Assembly (NCBI RefSeq): GCF_008831285.2
Contig: NC_045148.1
Coordinates: 8,995,001-9,059,000, forward strand
Source of the DNA: Nymphaea colorata
Taxonomy: Eukaryota; Streptophyta; Magnoliopsida; Nymphaeales; Nymphaeaceae
Direction of reading: 5' to 3'
Length of the DNA: 64,000 bases
Shown here: positions 26,701 through 37,133 of the stretch, piece after piece
How positions within the stretch are numbered: the stretch's first letter is position 1
How the letters are laid out: each line of letters starts with the position of its first letter
Program-made: the position numbers and the translations under genes
The notes under the pieces: model-generated
The model's input: only the letters and a program-made list of their open reading frames with translations
Databases searched by the model: none
What the model was told of the DNA's origin: nothing

Positions 26701-27084
26701 GGTGTACCCTTTGGACAAAACAGGCACAAAGATCTGCGATCCCTCGATGTAACTGAACAGATCTTCGATCCTTTCGCCCCTTTCCAATTCCTCACTGTCA
26801 ATGAAAGTGGAGATACCATGCTGACGCAGAGCATTGTAGAGATGGCCGGTGAAACCCTTCCGGGTGTCTTCCCCTCTAAAGCTTAAGAAGACATTAAAAC
26901 TTGGTCTGTTGCCTGTCTGCGGAGGCGATGAAGATGACGATGGCTCTGCCGCTTCCACTTCTTTTCCATGGTTTACATCTCTTCTCATCTCTCCAGCATG
27001 GAAGGGTAGTTCCATGTTCTTCCTTACCGGAAAACGTGTTGGTGGTCCGCTCTCTGGGTTTGGGGCTCTTAAACAAGGTGCCAT
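20756..27084 (-). CDS. TNL-B: intact TIR-NB-LRR resistance protein
   Basis: This is a cytoplasmic immune receptor of the TNL class; these detect pathogen effectors and signal through TIR NADase activity. Five exons join in phase: 27084-26462, 25786-24691, 24526-24203, 24102-22636 and 21196-20756, giving about 1316 aa. TIR is at about 61-205, with FNVFLSFRGEDTRKGF and SRWCLREI including the catalytic Glu. NB-ARC has P-loop GMGGIGKTT (264-272), kinase-2 RVLVILDDTD, GPGSRIIITSRD, GLPLAL and MHD (about 537). The linker opens AEGIVIMGDQ. LRRs run from about 573 to 1170, with LRKLTLRNCKMLTEV, LVYLDLRHC and repeated LP.S.G.L units. The last 146 residues are a post-LRR domain with TFPKVGKGGKRPTRVVWSSE and end DVRYT. 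An alternative ATG 23 codons downstream (27015) is possible. No key motif is missing. The exon 4 to 5 join is the least certain; it rests on phase 0 and an acceptor shared by all three copies. Confidence 0.85.
21197..22635 (-). repeat. TNL-B intron 4 with internal tandem unit
   Basis: The intron holds two direct copies of a unit of roughly 240 bp beginning CAACTGGCCTCA (about 21932 and 22170) and passing through ACATTCTTTT.CC and GAGATCTGGATA. The same unit is duplicated in the intron relics at 2850-3640 and 6137-7627, so the tandem duplication is older than the spread of this gene lineage. Confidence 0.6.
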
Positions 27085-27119
27085 AATTAGATTACAGGTT
27101 GGTGGGAGGTCTACTTCAT

Positions 27120-27417
27120 GATAGCAACCTTGCAGCCACGTTTGATCTTAGCATTACGATGATCAAGTCAAAACACAAAATAAAGGAAGGAAAAATAAAA
27201 AGTGATCCTAACAGCTCAGCGCGAGTGGATAAAACTCAAACTAAGACGCTTAATTCAAATTCAAACAACTGTAAGCTAAATGAGATGTACATAAATAAAA
27301 AATTAGCAAGAACAATGAAAATCAATCATCCAGATTTTGATGATTGACACTATGGGCATAGATACTATTTCCAAACCACATTCAAATCTCTCTTCTCTAT
27401 CCTTATGGTATCAGAGC
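27120..27417 (+). mobile_element. Copia-type primer binding site with possible LTR remnant
   Basis: TGGTATCAGAGC at 27406-27417 matches the primer binding site complementary to initiator methionine tRNA used by many plant Ty1-copia elements. The pyrimidine-rich CTCTCTTCTCTATCC just before it resembles an LTR 3' end. No second LTR and no gag, integrase or reverse transcriptase frame follows, so only a fragment is present. The left LTR edge is not defined; 27120 is arbitrary. Confidence 0.5.
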
Positions 27418-27714
27418 ATTGAAGATGCCTAGGGGCTTACTTTCTTCTTTCACGTTGGCTGTCAGCTCTCTCCGCAAGGTGCCAGAACTATATCATAGGT
27501 TGCGTGCTTGCCTGTTATTGAAGATGCCTAGGGGCTTACTTTCTTCTTTCACGTTGGCTGTCAGCTCTCTCCGCAAGGTGCCAGAACTATATCATAGGTT
27601 GCGTGCTTGCCTGTTATTGAAGATGCCTAGGGGCTTACTTTCTTCTTTCACGTTGGCTGTCAGCTCTCTCCGCAAGGTGCCAGAACTATATCATAGGTTG
27701 CGTGCTTGCCTGTT
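27418..27714 (+). repeat. Three direct copies of a 99-bp repeat
   Basis: The unit begins ATTGAAGATGCCTAGGGGC and ends in CTTGCCTGTT. The three copies start at 27418, 27517 and 27616 and I see no difference between them. Since 99 is divisible by three, one frame stays open (MPRGLLSSFTLAVSSLRK per unit), but no known domain is present. The array abuts the primer binding site and lies about 330 bp upstream of the TNL-B start codon on the other strand. Copy identity implies recent expansion or homogenisation. Confidence 0.9.
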
Positions 27715-28299
27715 CGTTTTTATTTTATCGGATTATATGTGATGGTGCCGGGAATTGTTGACGAGGTGTGACGATAGGCAATGTATCATTTTAGGATCCA
27801 TACGACCACAGGAATGACCGATTGGCTGATATCAACCCGTATGAGTATATTAGTTGGATAAAAATAAGAATTTTAAAAGTTTTTAGAGTTTAAAAACATT
27901 TCAAACCGACGTCGACGTAATACTGCTTCAGCGAAGGGCCCAAGAGATAGCAGCAACCTTGCGGCCATGGTATGATGTCTTCTTCTTTTGTGAGGTCATG
28001 TAGTCCATGAGGCACACAAGCCATGAGGGAGATGACGAATTCTCAAGCAGGTGGAGATAGTAGAAAAATTCGGACCCGTAACGGCAGGATTTACAACATG
28101 TAATTCTGTTCCGGACGTTCTAAAATACGTGCAAAATTGAGTTATGATAGAATTCTTTGCAGCAAAGAAAACTAAAAATCCAAAAATATCCTAATTGTTT
28201 GGATATTCCTTATCTCATCGTCTTGTTCTAAAAGGTCGCTTTCTTCTTTCATAAATATCCTCCTAAGCTATTTAGACGTGGGAGATGATTCCCTAGGCA

Positions 28300-28610
28300 A
28301 TTTGTTAGAGAGAGAACCGATAAAATGAAAATATATAACAAAATTTGAGAACAAGAGGTCTCCTAGGTACAAAAACAATCCGCAAAAAATAAACCACAAA
28401 AACAAAAACATGAAGAAGAAATATATAATATAATGCACAGAAAAATAAAAGTGAGAGGAAAGACGAAATAGCACAGTCACCCAGCCACAGATGGACAGTA
28501 GCACTTCAACCGAATGACAAACTGGATATCCCCTTGCACAAGACGAACCACCTGAAGACTCTGTTGTTGCGCTCGTCCCAAAGACTCTGTTGTTGCGCTC
28601 GTCCCAAATA
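28300..28610 (-). mobile_element. Probable LINE 3'-end fragment inserted in a gene leader
   Basis: On the minus strand a frame reads LAILSLIWDERNNRVFG. The W.ERN.R.F pattern is typical of the C-terminal region of plant LINE reverse transcriptase polyproteins. The block is absent from the paralogous leader at about 31200-31231, where the shared leader runs straight into the ATG. AGAGAGAG-type sequence flanks both sides (about 28305 and 28611), possibly a target duplication. I see no clear poly-A tail. A 26-bp direct duplication (28555-28606, containing CTGTTGTTGCGCTCGTCCCA) lies at its right side. Confidence 0.5.
28555..28606. repeat. 26-bp tandem duplication
   Basis: Two perfect adjacent copies of a unit starting AAGACTCTGTTGTTGCGCTC lie just upstream of the DnaJ pseudogene start codon. 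Confidence 0.9.
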
Positions 28611-28619
28611 AGAGAGAGG

Positions 28620-29850
28620 ATGGCCAAGAACCTAAGTGCCTCCATTCAACCCTTTCAACTTCCAAAAATTTTAGTAAGTAAAATTGCGGAATATTAGGGC
28701 CAGGTATATCAAGCAAGCCTTTCAGTCATAATTATCTTCAGAACCGAAGTTCGTTGGCCGTTTAGTGATGCTAAAAGGTCATCTGCAAAGTTGGTAGATC
28801 TCAAAAAAATTGCATGTTGAAGTCATGATTCACAGGGCTTTCTTCTAAAAAATTTTGCATGTTGAAGTCATTATGCACCGGGTTTTTCTTATCTATAGCA
28901 TAAATCAAAAGATTATGGTTCAGATGGAGGCGAAGAAGCAGAGGGATCAAGTGCTGCAACATAAATCGAGAAAAGGGAATCAACAAGAAAAGACTGCTAC
29001 GGACTACTTGGCGTAGCAATAGACGCATCTCCTCTGCAAATCAAATACAGGAAACTCAAGAAACAATACCATCCTGACATTGCTGGCCAAAAGGTCACAC
29101 AGTTTTTCTTTTCTCCCTCAATTTCCCTAGTTGCTGCCGATGGCACCAATAATCTTCAATGGGAGGCGTGAATCCTTTATTAAATATTCTATTTTCTAGT
29201 TGTGAAGCTAGAACAGCAGTCTGGTCCATCTTTTTACTTCCTTTCTGTTCGTCCTTTCATCATTTTCAATTCCGCAGAATGTCAGGGTCACGAGTTTACT
29301 TTACTCCTGAATGAAGCATATCGTGTTTTGATGAAGGATGATCTGAGGAGGAGATATGACGCTTCTACAGAAAAGGGTTTAGCAGGAACAGGCACCAGTT
29401 TTTCTGGGTGTGCAACTTTGCCAGTAGCTCGTGGAATGGAGCGGTAAGTCCTCAGTCTCTATTTGTGGATGAAGATTCATGTATAGGTAACATATCATCA
29501 TTTTTCAGATGTAGACTCTGAGATAATATCAATCAAGCGTGTGTAAATCGTATCTGTGTAAACCTCATATACTTTCTGAACTGAAGCTACGAAGCTGTTG
29601 GTCCGCTAGACTGCTATCAGTTGCAGAGAATGCGTTCATCATGCTGGCATCTGGCGTTTGCCTGAGGTTTGGTCTTAGTTATGTTCACATGAATGGATTG
29701 TTTGAGTGCTGTTTCATATACTGGACGGGCATCTGTGGAGTCTTGAACTGTCAATTGCATTCATTGCGTTGACAGAGAAGACCTTCCTGTTCTTGACTTC
29801 CTAATCAAACCCCAGCCAAAGCCAGAGAAGTCCTTCCTGTTCTCAAGGAG
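28620..29850 (+). pseudogene. Plastid DnaJ/ferredoxin-domain gene, broken copy
   Basis: This is the upstream tandem copy of the gene at 31232-33023. Exon 1 still opens MAKNLSASIQPFQLPKIL, but a deletion shifts the frame to a stop (about 28694). Exon 2 has one extra A in CGAGAAAAGGG, which destroys the J-domain frame; six bases are also missing where the good copy has GAGGCG. Exon 3 keeps [20 protein letters not shown] but then has an indel. The ferredoxin exons are fragments: the GTTGCAGAGAATGCGTTC block near 29615 and the WVE..DLPVLDFL region near 29790. Promoter-side sequence (28150-28290) also matches 31060-31200. Confidence 0.85.
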
Positions 29851-30261
29851 GTACAGATGGTAGAAAAATTTGGACCTGTAACGGCAGGATTTACAAGACA
29901 TAATTAAATTTTATCGGTGGAAGATGCTGATTTTAAAGCTTTCAGCTGCCAGCAAGAGTAAGCAACCGGGAGGAGGAAGTAGGAGAGTCAAAGGGTGCGA
30001 TGGGATTTTTCTTTTAGCCTTTCAAAGAATCGTGGCGTTAATAAAAGGGCGCATCCAACTTCCTCATGTTGTTAGAAGCACAAGTTTTTCTACGGTTAAT
30101 CAAACTAATCTTACCTCCAGAGAAGGTAAGCCTATTGCGTATGTCGGATTTTATTAAGCCAGAAAAATGCAAAGGGTTGTTTCTATTTATTTATGGAACC
30201 AAATGGGAAACATGATTTCAGGAATCAGTTCCATTGAAACTATTACCGTTCTAGCACGACA

Positions 30262-30474
30262 GCATCCGTTGCATCGACGTCAAAGAAGAGGGATCAGCCT
30301 TCAACACTCCACCATCTTGGTGATCTTCCTCAAGCACCATCTGGAATCTGCATAACTTTTGGACAGAACAGGCACAAAGATCTTTGATGCCTCTATGTAA
30401 TTGAACAGCTCTTCAATCCTTTCATCCCTTTCCAATTTCTCATTGTCAATGAAAGTGGAGATTCCGCGCTGACA
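30262..30474 (-). pseudogene. Isolated TIR exon fragment 2
   Basis: The frame reads QRGISTFIDNEKLERDERIE, IFVPVLSKSYADSRWCLRKI, then TKMVEC and a TGA at 30303-30301, where TNL-B has a GGA glycine codon. TIR coding similarity (RLIP.FFDVDAT) continues past that stop. The TIR start is missing at almost the same point as in the fragment at 17131-17285. The catalytic Glu position reads K here (WCLRK against WCLRE). It is non-functional. Confidence 0.8.
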
Positions 30475-30519
30475 ATTTAGAAAATGTATGACTGATCGGG
30501 CAACCCACAGCAATTATGC

Positions 30520-31060
30520 ATTGGCTCATTTAAAGCCCTTGTTGGCATATCGTTCACAGATCACATTGAGATTTTAACGAATGACATTTGATCACATTCT
30601 GATACACATAAATATTTGATGAGATGCAGATACAGATTTTATTTTTAAACAAATATCCTATATGTAATGCTCTTACATTTTGAAAATCTGTCAAATTCGG
30701 TTCAAAATTTGAATTTGAGTTTGGATATGAATGTAAAATTTGGATTCAGATATCATTTTTCTTTATATATATTTGATCTAAATATAAATATCCGAAAAAG
30801 CGAATATGGTTAAAGGATATATTCGATCTAAATCTGATCAATTGACATCCCTACCTATAATAGGAGGTTTTAGAGATTGGAATTGTTCCTTTAACGGTGG
30901 AAGGGTGCTAATTTTGAAGTTTCAGCTACCACCAATCGTCAGCAACCGAGAGAACAAAATTCTACAGCAGTCCAAAATTCTTATCACCAACGGTGAAGTC
31001 ATTCTGTTTTATGCAATCTGCATTCCATGGAAAATTAAGTTCTGACAGTAAGTTCGGAGA
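30520..31060. other. Intergenic DNA with repeat-like AT-rich sequence
   Basis: About 30590-30850 has the GAATTTGAGTTTGGATATG / GATCTAAATCTGATCAATTG style of AT-rich sequence common in decayed plant transposons. About 30890-30960 recurs, diverged, at about 29910-29970 (GTGGAAG..TGCT.ATTTT.AA, then TTTCAGCT.CCA). No gene is seen. Confidence 0.4.
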
Positions 31061-31231
31061 GAATTCGGTGCGGCAAAGGAAGCCAAAATATCCGAACATA
31101 TCCTAATTATTTGCATATTCCTAACGTTTTCCACTTGTAGTTCTAAAGGTCGCTTTCTTCATTCACAAATATCCTGCGAAGATATTTAAAGGTGGGAGAC
31201 GCTTTGCTCTGCAATCTGCTAAAGGGAGAGG

Positions 31232-33023
31232 ATGGCGAAGAACCTAACTGCCCCTATTCAACCTTTCCACCTTCCAAAAGTTTTAGCAAGTAAAAACTCC
31301 ATCAAATTGCCGATCTCCAGGGTCAGGTATATTCAAATAAGCCTCCTCATAATCATGATTTTCGTCATAAAGAAAGTTCATTGGTAGTTTAGTGACGCTA
31401 AAAGTCATCTGCAAGGTCGGTAGATCTCAAAAAGTTTGCATGTTAAAGTCTTAATGCACAGAGTTTTCTTATCTATAGCATAAATCAAAAGATTATGGTT
31501 CAGATGGAGGCGAAGAAGCAGAGACATCAAGTGCTGCAACATAAATCGAGAAAGGGAATCAACAAGAAAAGACTACTACGGACTACTTGGCGTAGCAGTA
31601 GACGCATCTCCTCCGCAAATCAAAGAGGCGTACAGGAAGCTCCAGAAGCAATACCATCCAGACATTGCTGGGCAAAAGGTAACACAACTTTTGTTTTCCT
31701 TTCCTCAATTTCCCTAGCTCCTGCCGATGGGCACCAGTGATCTTCAATGGAAGGCGTGAATCCCTGATTAAATACTCTATTTTCTAGTTGTGAAGCTAGA
31801 GAAGCAACCTGATCCATCTTCTACTCCCTTTTTTTTTCGCCCTTTCATCATTTGCAATTATGCAAAACTGGATTATTGGTACTTAAAAAAAATTGGCATG
31901 TCAGGGTCACGAGTTTACCCTACTCCTAAATGAAGCATATCGTGTTTTGATGAGGGATGATCTGAGGAGGAGATACGATGCTTCTACGGGAAAAGGTTTA
32001 GCAGGAACAGACGCCAGTTTTTCTGGGTTTGCTAGTAGCTCGTGGAATGGACCGCTGAGGCCTCACGCTCTATTTGTAGATGAAAATTCGTGTATAGGTA
32101 ATATACCATCATTTTTCAGATGTGTTCTCTCAGATAACATCAATCAAACGTGTGTACATTGAATATGTGTAAGCCTCAAATACTTTCTGAACTGAAGCTA
32201 CGAAGCTGTTGGTCTGGTATCAGGTTGCAGAGAATGCGTTCATCATGCCGGTAAGACATTCATGATGGATGAAGCTCTTGGATGTGCACGCGTCAAAAAC
32301 CAATTTGGAGATGACGATAAGAAGATCGAGGTTTGGAATTCATGCATCTGGCATTTGCATGCATGTCATCTTTTTTTCTTTCTTCCCCGCCCTCCCCACC
32401 CAACCTCCTCTTTTTTTTTTTTTTGGGTCTTTGAGTAATAATTTGAGTGCTGATTCGTATACTGGGCAGGTATCTGTGGAGTCTTGCCCTGTCAATTGCA
32501 TTCATTGGGTTGAAAGAGAAGACCTTCCTGTTCTTGAATTCCTAATCAAACCCCAGCCAAAGCCAGGCTATGGTGTCTTTGGCGGAGGGTGGGAAAGGCC
32601 GGCAGATGTTTTTATGGCTGCTGAAGCCTTCAAGAAGCTCTGCAACCAAAATCACCAAAAGCAGTATGGTAAAGAAACCAACCATCCAATACAGTAACAT
32701 AGAAGAGTAGAAAGATAATCTCTCCATTGCTTAGTTCACCGACATATTAACAAAAAGATATACTAAGTGATGAAATCTGGCCAAGTCTCTGTTTAAGTGT
32801 CTGATTTCGCACATGGTTGCTTATGTTGAAACAACCTTGAAGTTGTGCTGCTATTTGAGTCCATCTTATTCACTATTTCTAGCTCTACTCTGCAGAGAAA
32901 AATAATGAGGAAGAAGAGTCGCCAGCACAAGTCAAAGCACGGAAGGATGCTGGTCTGAAGCTACAGATGGAGAAACTTCTGAACATTTGGTTTTGGATTA
33001 AAGGCTTGACCAACTTTTCATAG
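31232..33023 (+). CDS. Plastid DnaJ protein with ferredoxin-like domain (DJC76/77/82 family)
   Basis: This is a J-domain co-chaperone fused to a 4Fe-4S ferredoxin-like domain, a combination known from plastid DnaJ C76, C77 and C82. Six exons join in phase: 31232-31326, 31504-31678, 31905-32097, 32224-32330, 32470-32668 and 32896-33023, giving about 298 aa. The N-terminus ([18 protein letters not shown]) has the serine/basic, acid-poor make-up of a transit peptide. The J-domain is at about 50-105, [20 protein letters not shown] with HPD in [11 protein letters not shown]. The ferredoxin part has CIGCREC, then [15 protein letters not shown], supplying the cysteine ligands. Family members are thought to recruit stromal Hsp70. 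Exon 6 ([16 protein letters not shown]) is the least certain join. A broken tandem copy lies just upstream. Confidence 0.88.
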
Positions 33024-33029
33024 ATTTTT

Positions 33030-35922
33030 AAGTGAAGTCACCTTAATGGATAATGGATATTTATGAAACACTACTATTGGTTGTTCACTAGCAAACGGAA
33101 ATATGCGACCAAATCCAGAGAGAGAGAGAGAGACGTAGACCACTTGGCTTGCAGCACTAAGTTCATATTCCAGAGGCCAAGATGTTCTGCCCCATTCAAG
33201 CTCTGTTCTTCGTTTGCTCGCCAATATCACCACTGCAACGATCTAACCGAGAAAGCTCATCCAAGAATAGAATACCAAAAAGATGAAGAGAAAAATGAAA
33301 CTCTGTTACTGAACACTTACAAGAGGATACCTAACTGAACCACAAGCCCTAAGCTGCCAGTAAATTGATAAATCATGCCAATTTTTAAAAGGCCTCAAGC
33401 CCTCCGAGACACAGAAGATACAAATGGATGAATGAAAAACATTCAAAACATGAGCATGTTTCTTCAGTTATTTCTTAAGCCATATATTAGTACATTGAAC
33501 ATAAGGAAAAAATGGATCATATGGAACTCAGTTTTTATTTCAGATTAATGAAAACTTCTTGTAGTTCCAAGACTTCTCTGAGATTCTCTTGTGAACAACC
33601 TTGCTTTTGCTCTACCATCTTTGTACTTAATTGCAGGATTATCCCTGCAAATCATCTTTTACATTTAAAGGTCGACGCACGATCAAATCGAGCTCCGTGG
33701 AGGAACCACACAATTAAGGCACTAAGTGTGCTTAGCAAGGAAAGAAACCACACTTGCTGAAGGTTAGACCTCTATCCATGCAACGGCAAAGCAAAGAACA
33801 AGGAATACACAAAAAAAGGAAGGAAGAAGGCGCACAGCCAACTCCAGAACAGATAAAATAATGGAAGAAACTATCTCCCTAGCAAGAAGGTCGGAGGATA
33901 TATCCCGACGCAGACCGTGCCTTTTAAATCTATAACAGGTCTGGTCTAATGAAATCTACAATGAAAAACCAAAGTATTATTCAATGGGAAAAAACCTATA
34001 TATACCTTTCAACTTATAACAATAAAATAATTGAAACGCATCATACATAACTACCTTAATTTCATAAGATGGCAATAAGCATAATAGAATGTTGCAAAGT
34101 TCAAAGTTAATGAAATTGGACAACCAAAGTTTACAAGCTATATAAGGAAAAAGAAAAACTTACAAATAAATATCCATACCCTATAACACAAGTGTAATTT
34201 ATAAAACTAAAATCGCAAAATAGAACAAAAAATTTCTAATGTAATTACAAAATGTAAATCTTCAAAGAAATCATAGTTTAGCATTACTTGCCGTAAAACT
34301 CCTTTTTTTTATAATTTTAAGAAGATTAATATATAAATATACATATATATAGTTATATACACACACATGTATTTGTGTGTGTGTCTGAGTGAAAAGCTTC
34401 AAATAACATAAAACTATTCAAAGTATAATAATATACGAACTACAACTGCAACTGTGTATGCACACAACAAAATGATATGCAACAACAAAAATGTGAAAAA
34501 AATTATAGGAAAACAATTGTCTCAAAAGAAAATTAAAGAAGAAAAATATTGCAAAAGTCTGGGTTGTCAATAAAAAATTAAAGTTTTGGCTATTGAATGC
34601 CTATGCAAGCCCAGGTATTATAGACAATATTCTTAGTATTTTTAAATAGTGGGTCACCTACGACCATGCCCAGCAATCAGCGATCCCTAAAGGAGACTAG
34701 TGCAAACCAAACCGAGCCTTTAACAACACAGAAAGGGCACTGAACATCTATGATCTTTCAAATCAAGATGACAATGCCTTTGCTAATGCACTAATGTGTT
34801 GGTTCTTCATACAGATAAAATTTACCAAGAAAGATTTGCTTTTGAATGACGACACAGTTCTTTTTGTTTTGAAAGATGAGAGTCGTAGAGAAGGTGATGA
34901 CGAACCCTCTCAGCATGGTAGAAGTAGAAAATTTAGCATTTGTAGCAGCAGAACTTATGGCGTAGAAGTAGACAGAGAAATCTTTGACAGTGGAAGATGC
35001 TTGCACCTATTTTTCTCCTGAAAAGAACTTAAAATGGAGAAAATTTTGTTATTTTGTTGACAAATACACCACGCAGTTATCTGGCTTTCATTGTTCATAC
35101 AAACTCACAAAGGCACACCTTGTCCATCAGCGACTCAGCACATCTCGACATTTTTTTTTCTCCGATAGAAACAAAGACTTGATTTCACAGGTCGTTCTGA
35201 AAATGCAATTTTATGAACAGAGTTGGGAGATCAGTGAATTCCTTTTTGGGGTCAGACCCATTAAATACCTAAACAGATGGACAAGTATTTCAATCTCATT
35301 ATTCCAACTTCATTACCTAAAAACCAGCAAGTTGGGAAAGCCTGCTCTGAGATACTCTCTTGAGATAAGGTCAACGAATATGTGCCAATTTTATATGTTT
35401 CAATACTACTTTGCTTTGACAATACATTTCCTCGAATTGGAATCTTGTGGATGCACTCTCCAGCAAATTCATAATGGTGGAGCTCCTTTGATTTATAATC
35501 GCTAGAAATAACAAAAATTAGTCATCAATATACAAAAACATGGTGACAACTTCATCTTCTTGTCTCCTCAGAATTGCTAGAATTATAATATCAAATTGGA
35601 CCTACGCCAACATATTCGGTTATTGGTGTCAATAGAATGTGTGTGCATGTGTGTTGTTGATCACCTCATGTGCTTCTAGTTTACTATATTCTAGTTTTGC
35701 ATGCTACATCCCACTCACTACTACTGATCAACAGTGGGTGAAACAGGTCACCATGATGAATCACGGCAAGAAAGGCTGGTGGGTTTTTGAACTGCAGATG
35801 AAGCATCAGAAGTTGGTAGGCTTGCAAATGATGCCTTTGAATCAGTCCTTTCTGAAATGCTGATCCCCGCAATTAGTGTTGTAATGGGTTTACAAAAATA
35901 TTTGCTTCCTCACAAAGGACCG
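33030..35922. other. Mostly gene-free stretch
   Basis: 33345-33780 is a diverged duplicate of 17286-17720. An open frame at 34984-35505 (173 codons, plus strand) has no recognisable domain and no splice or codon evidence. Near 35798-35880 a frame reads DEASEVGRLANDAFESVLSE after a possible acceptor (TTGAACTGCAG). It looks protein-like but I cannot assign it. The rest is AT-rich with a (GA)n run near 33117. Confidence 0.4.
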
Positions 35923-36380
35923 CAGTTTCCATACGTAAATTCTAGGACAAAACCTTTTACAAGTGTGACACAATAATTTCATATCCTACCATCTTTAGCA
36001 ATGACACTGAATTCCCCACAGTTAGTGTTGTAATGGTTGGATTGATTTTCCAGGGAATAAAGCAACATTACCCTCCTTAACTGTTGGTCAACAGGACTTC
36101 TCCCTTCCCAAAAGGATCCAATGAGGGACTACCTCCATTCAAACTTTCTACCTGCAATGAACAGTAAAGACAGCAGTTTGCATACATAATTTCTAGGACA
36201 AAACCTTTTACAAGTGTAACACAAGGATTTCATATTCTACCATCTTTACCAATGACACTGAATTCCCCGCAATTAGTGTTGTAATGGTTGGCTTGATTGT
36301 CCAGTTAACTGTTGGTTAGACAGCACTTCTCCCTATGAGGGACTACCTCCATTCAAACTTTCTACCTGCAATGAACAGTT
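35923..36380. repeat. Tandem duplication of about 230-250 bp
   Basis: 35923-36166 and 36174-36380 share TCTAGGACAAAACCTTTTAC, AATGACACTGAATTCCCC, TTAGTGTTGTAATGGTTGG and CTACCTCCATTCAAACTTTC in the same order. The second copy lacks about 40 bp in the middle. Confidence 0.85.
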
Positions 36381-36734
36381 TTCGCTCTCTCTCTCTGAGG
36401 CAGGCTAAGTAGACCATTTAGGTTCAGGATTAAATACAACTTTACAAGGCCTAGAGAACTTGACATCTTGTTTATTACGTAAATTCTAGCCTACTAGCTT
36501 GATTTCCCACTATCACCACACTAGTAATTGATGCACTCATCCCAATCTCCTACTTTGCTTATTTTTTAGCTTTTTTGAGTATAGACTGGAGAACAGTTAC
36601 AAGCTATATACATATATTCAGAGAGATTAACTCATGGAAGACTACCAGATCAAAGCACTTTAAGTATGGCAGTAACTATAATTGTTCGAAGAGATCATGA
36701 GACAAAATAGTACGCAAAGTATAAGCTTACACAG

Positions 36735-36840
36735 AACTTCATGGCCTTTTTGTATGCCACAACAAATTGCACATAATCTGCATCCCCAGCAACATGACTC
36801 AAACAATAGCAAATTATGTCATTCATGACGTCCAGCCAGT
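36735..36840 (-). pseudogene. Decayed extra copy of the SIRB last exon
   Basis: The reverse complement reads DVMNDIICYCLSHVAGDADY, matching DIMNDRIRYCLSHVAGYADE of SIRB exon 6, and then loses frame. The cysteine-rich end (ECAYCRGTGKC in SIRB) is destroyed. Flanks also match those of the real exon (GAGAGAT..., CTCAT.GA.GACTACCA), so a block of roughly 430 bp was duplicated in tandem 3' of the gene. Confidence 0.8.
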
Positions 36841-37133
36841 AGTTTAAACTTTAAAAGTGAACCACCTGGATGTGTTGCTTTTGCTACTTAAAGATTTATC
36901 TGTTTAATTACAAAACTAAGGAAGTGAGAACAAGAAGTAACACATTATAAAATCACCATCACAAACAAATAGAAATTATTGCACTGGTTTTTTGCCTCTG
37001 CTACTTGATTCTTTCATAAATGAAAACAGTATATTCAGAGAGATCAGCTCATAGAGGACTACCATCCTATAGCACAAACTTATTGTGTTGCTTCCAAGAG
37101 ATCATATTACAGAATAGTACATAAGGTATAAGC

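Noticed and set aside
27425-27742. 107-codon frame over the 99-bp repeats as a repeat protein
   Set aside because: The frame stays open only because the unit length is a multiple of three. Leader repeats of a retroelement explain it better.
34984-35505. 173-codon plus-strand frame
   Set aside because: No recognisable domain, mixed composition, no splice or promoter signal. Left as unproven within the gene-free stretch.
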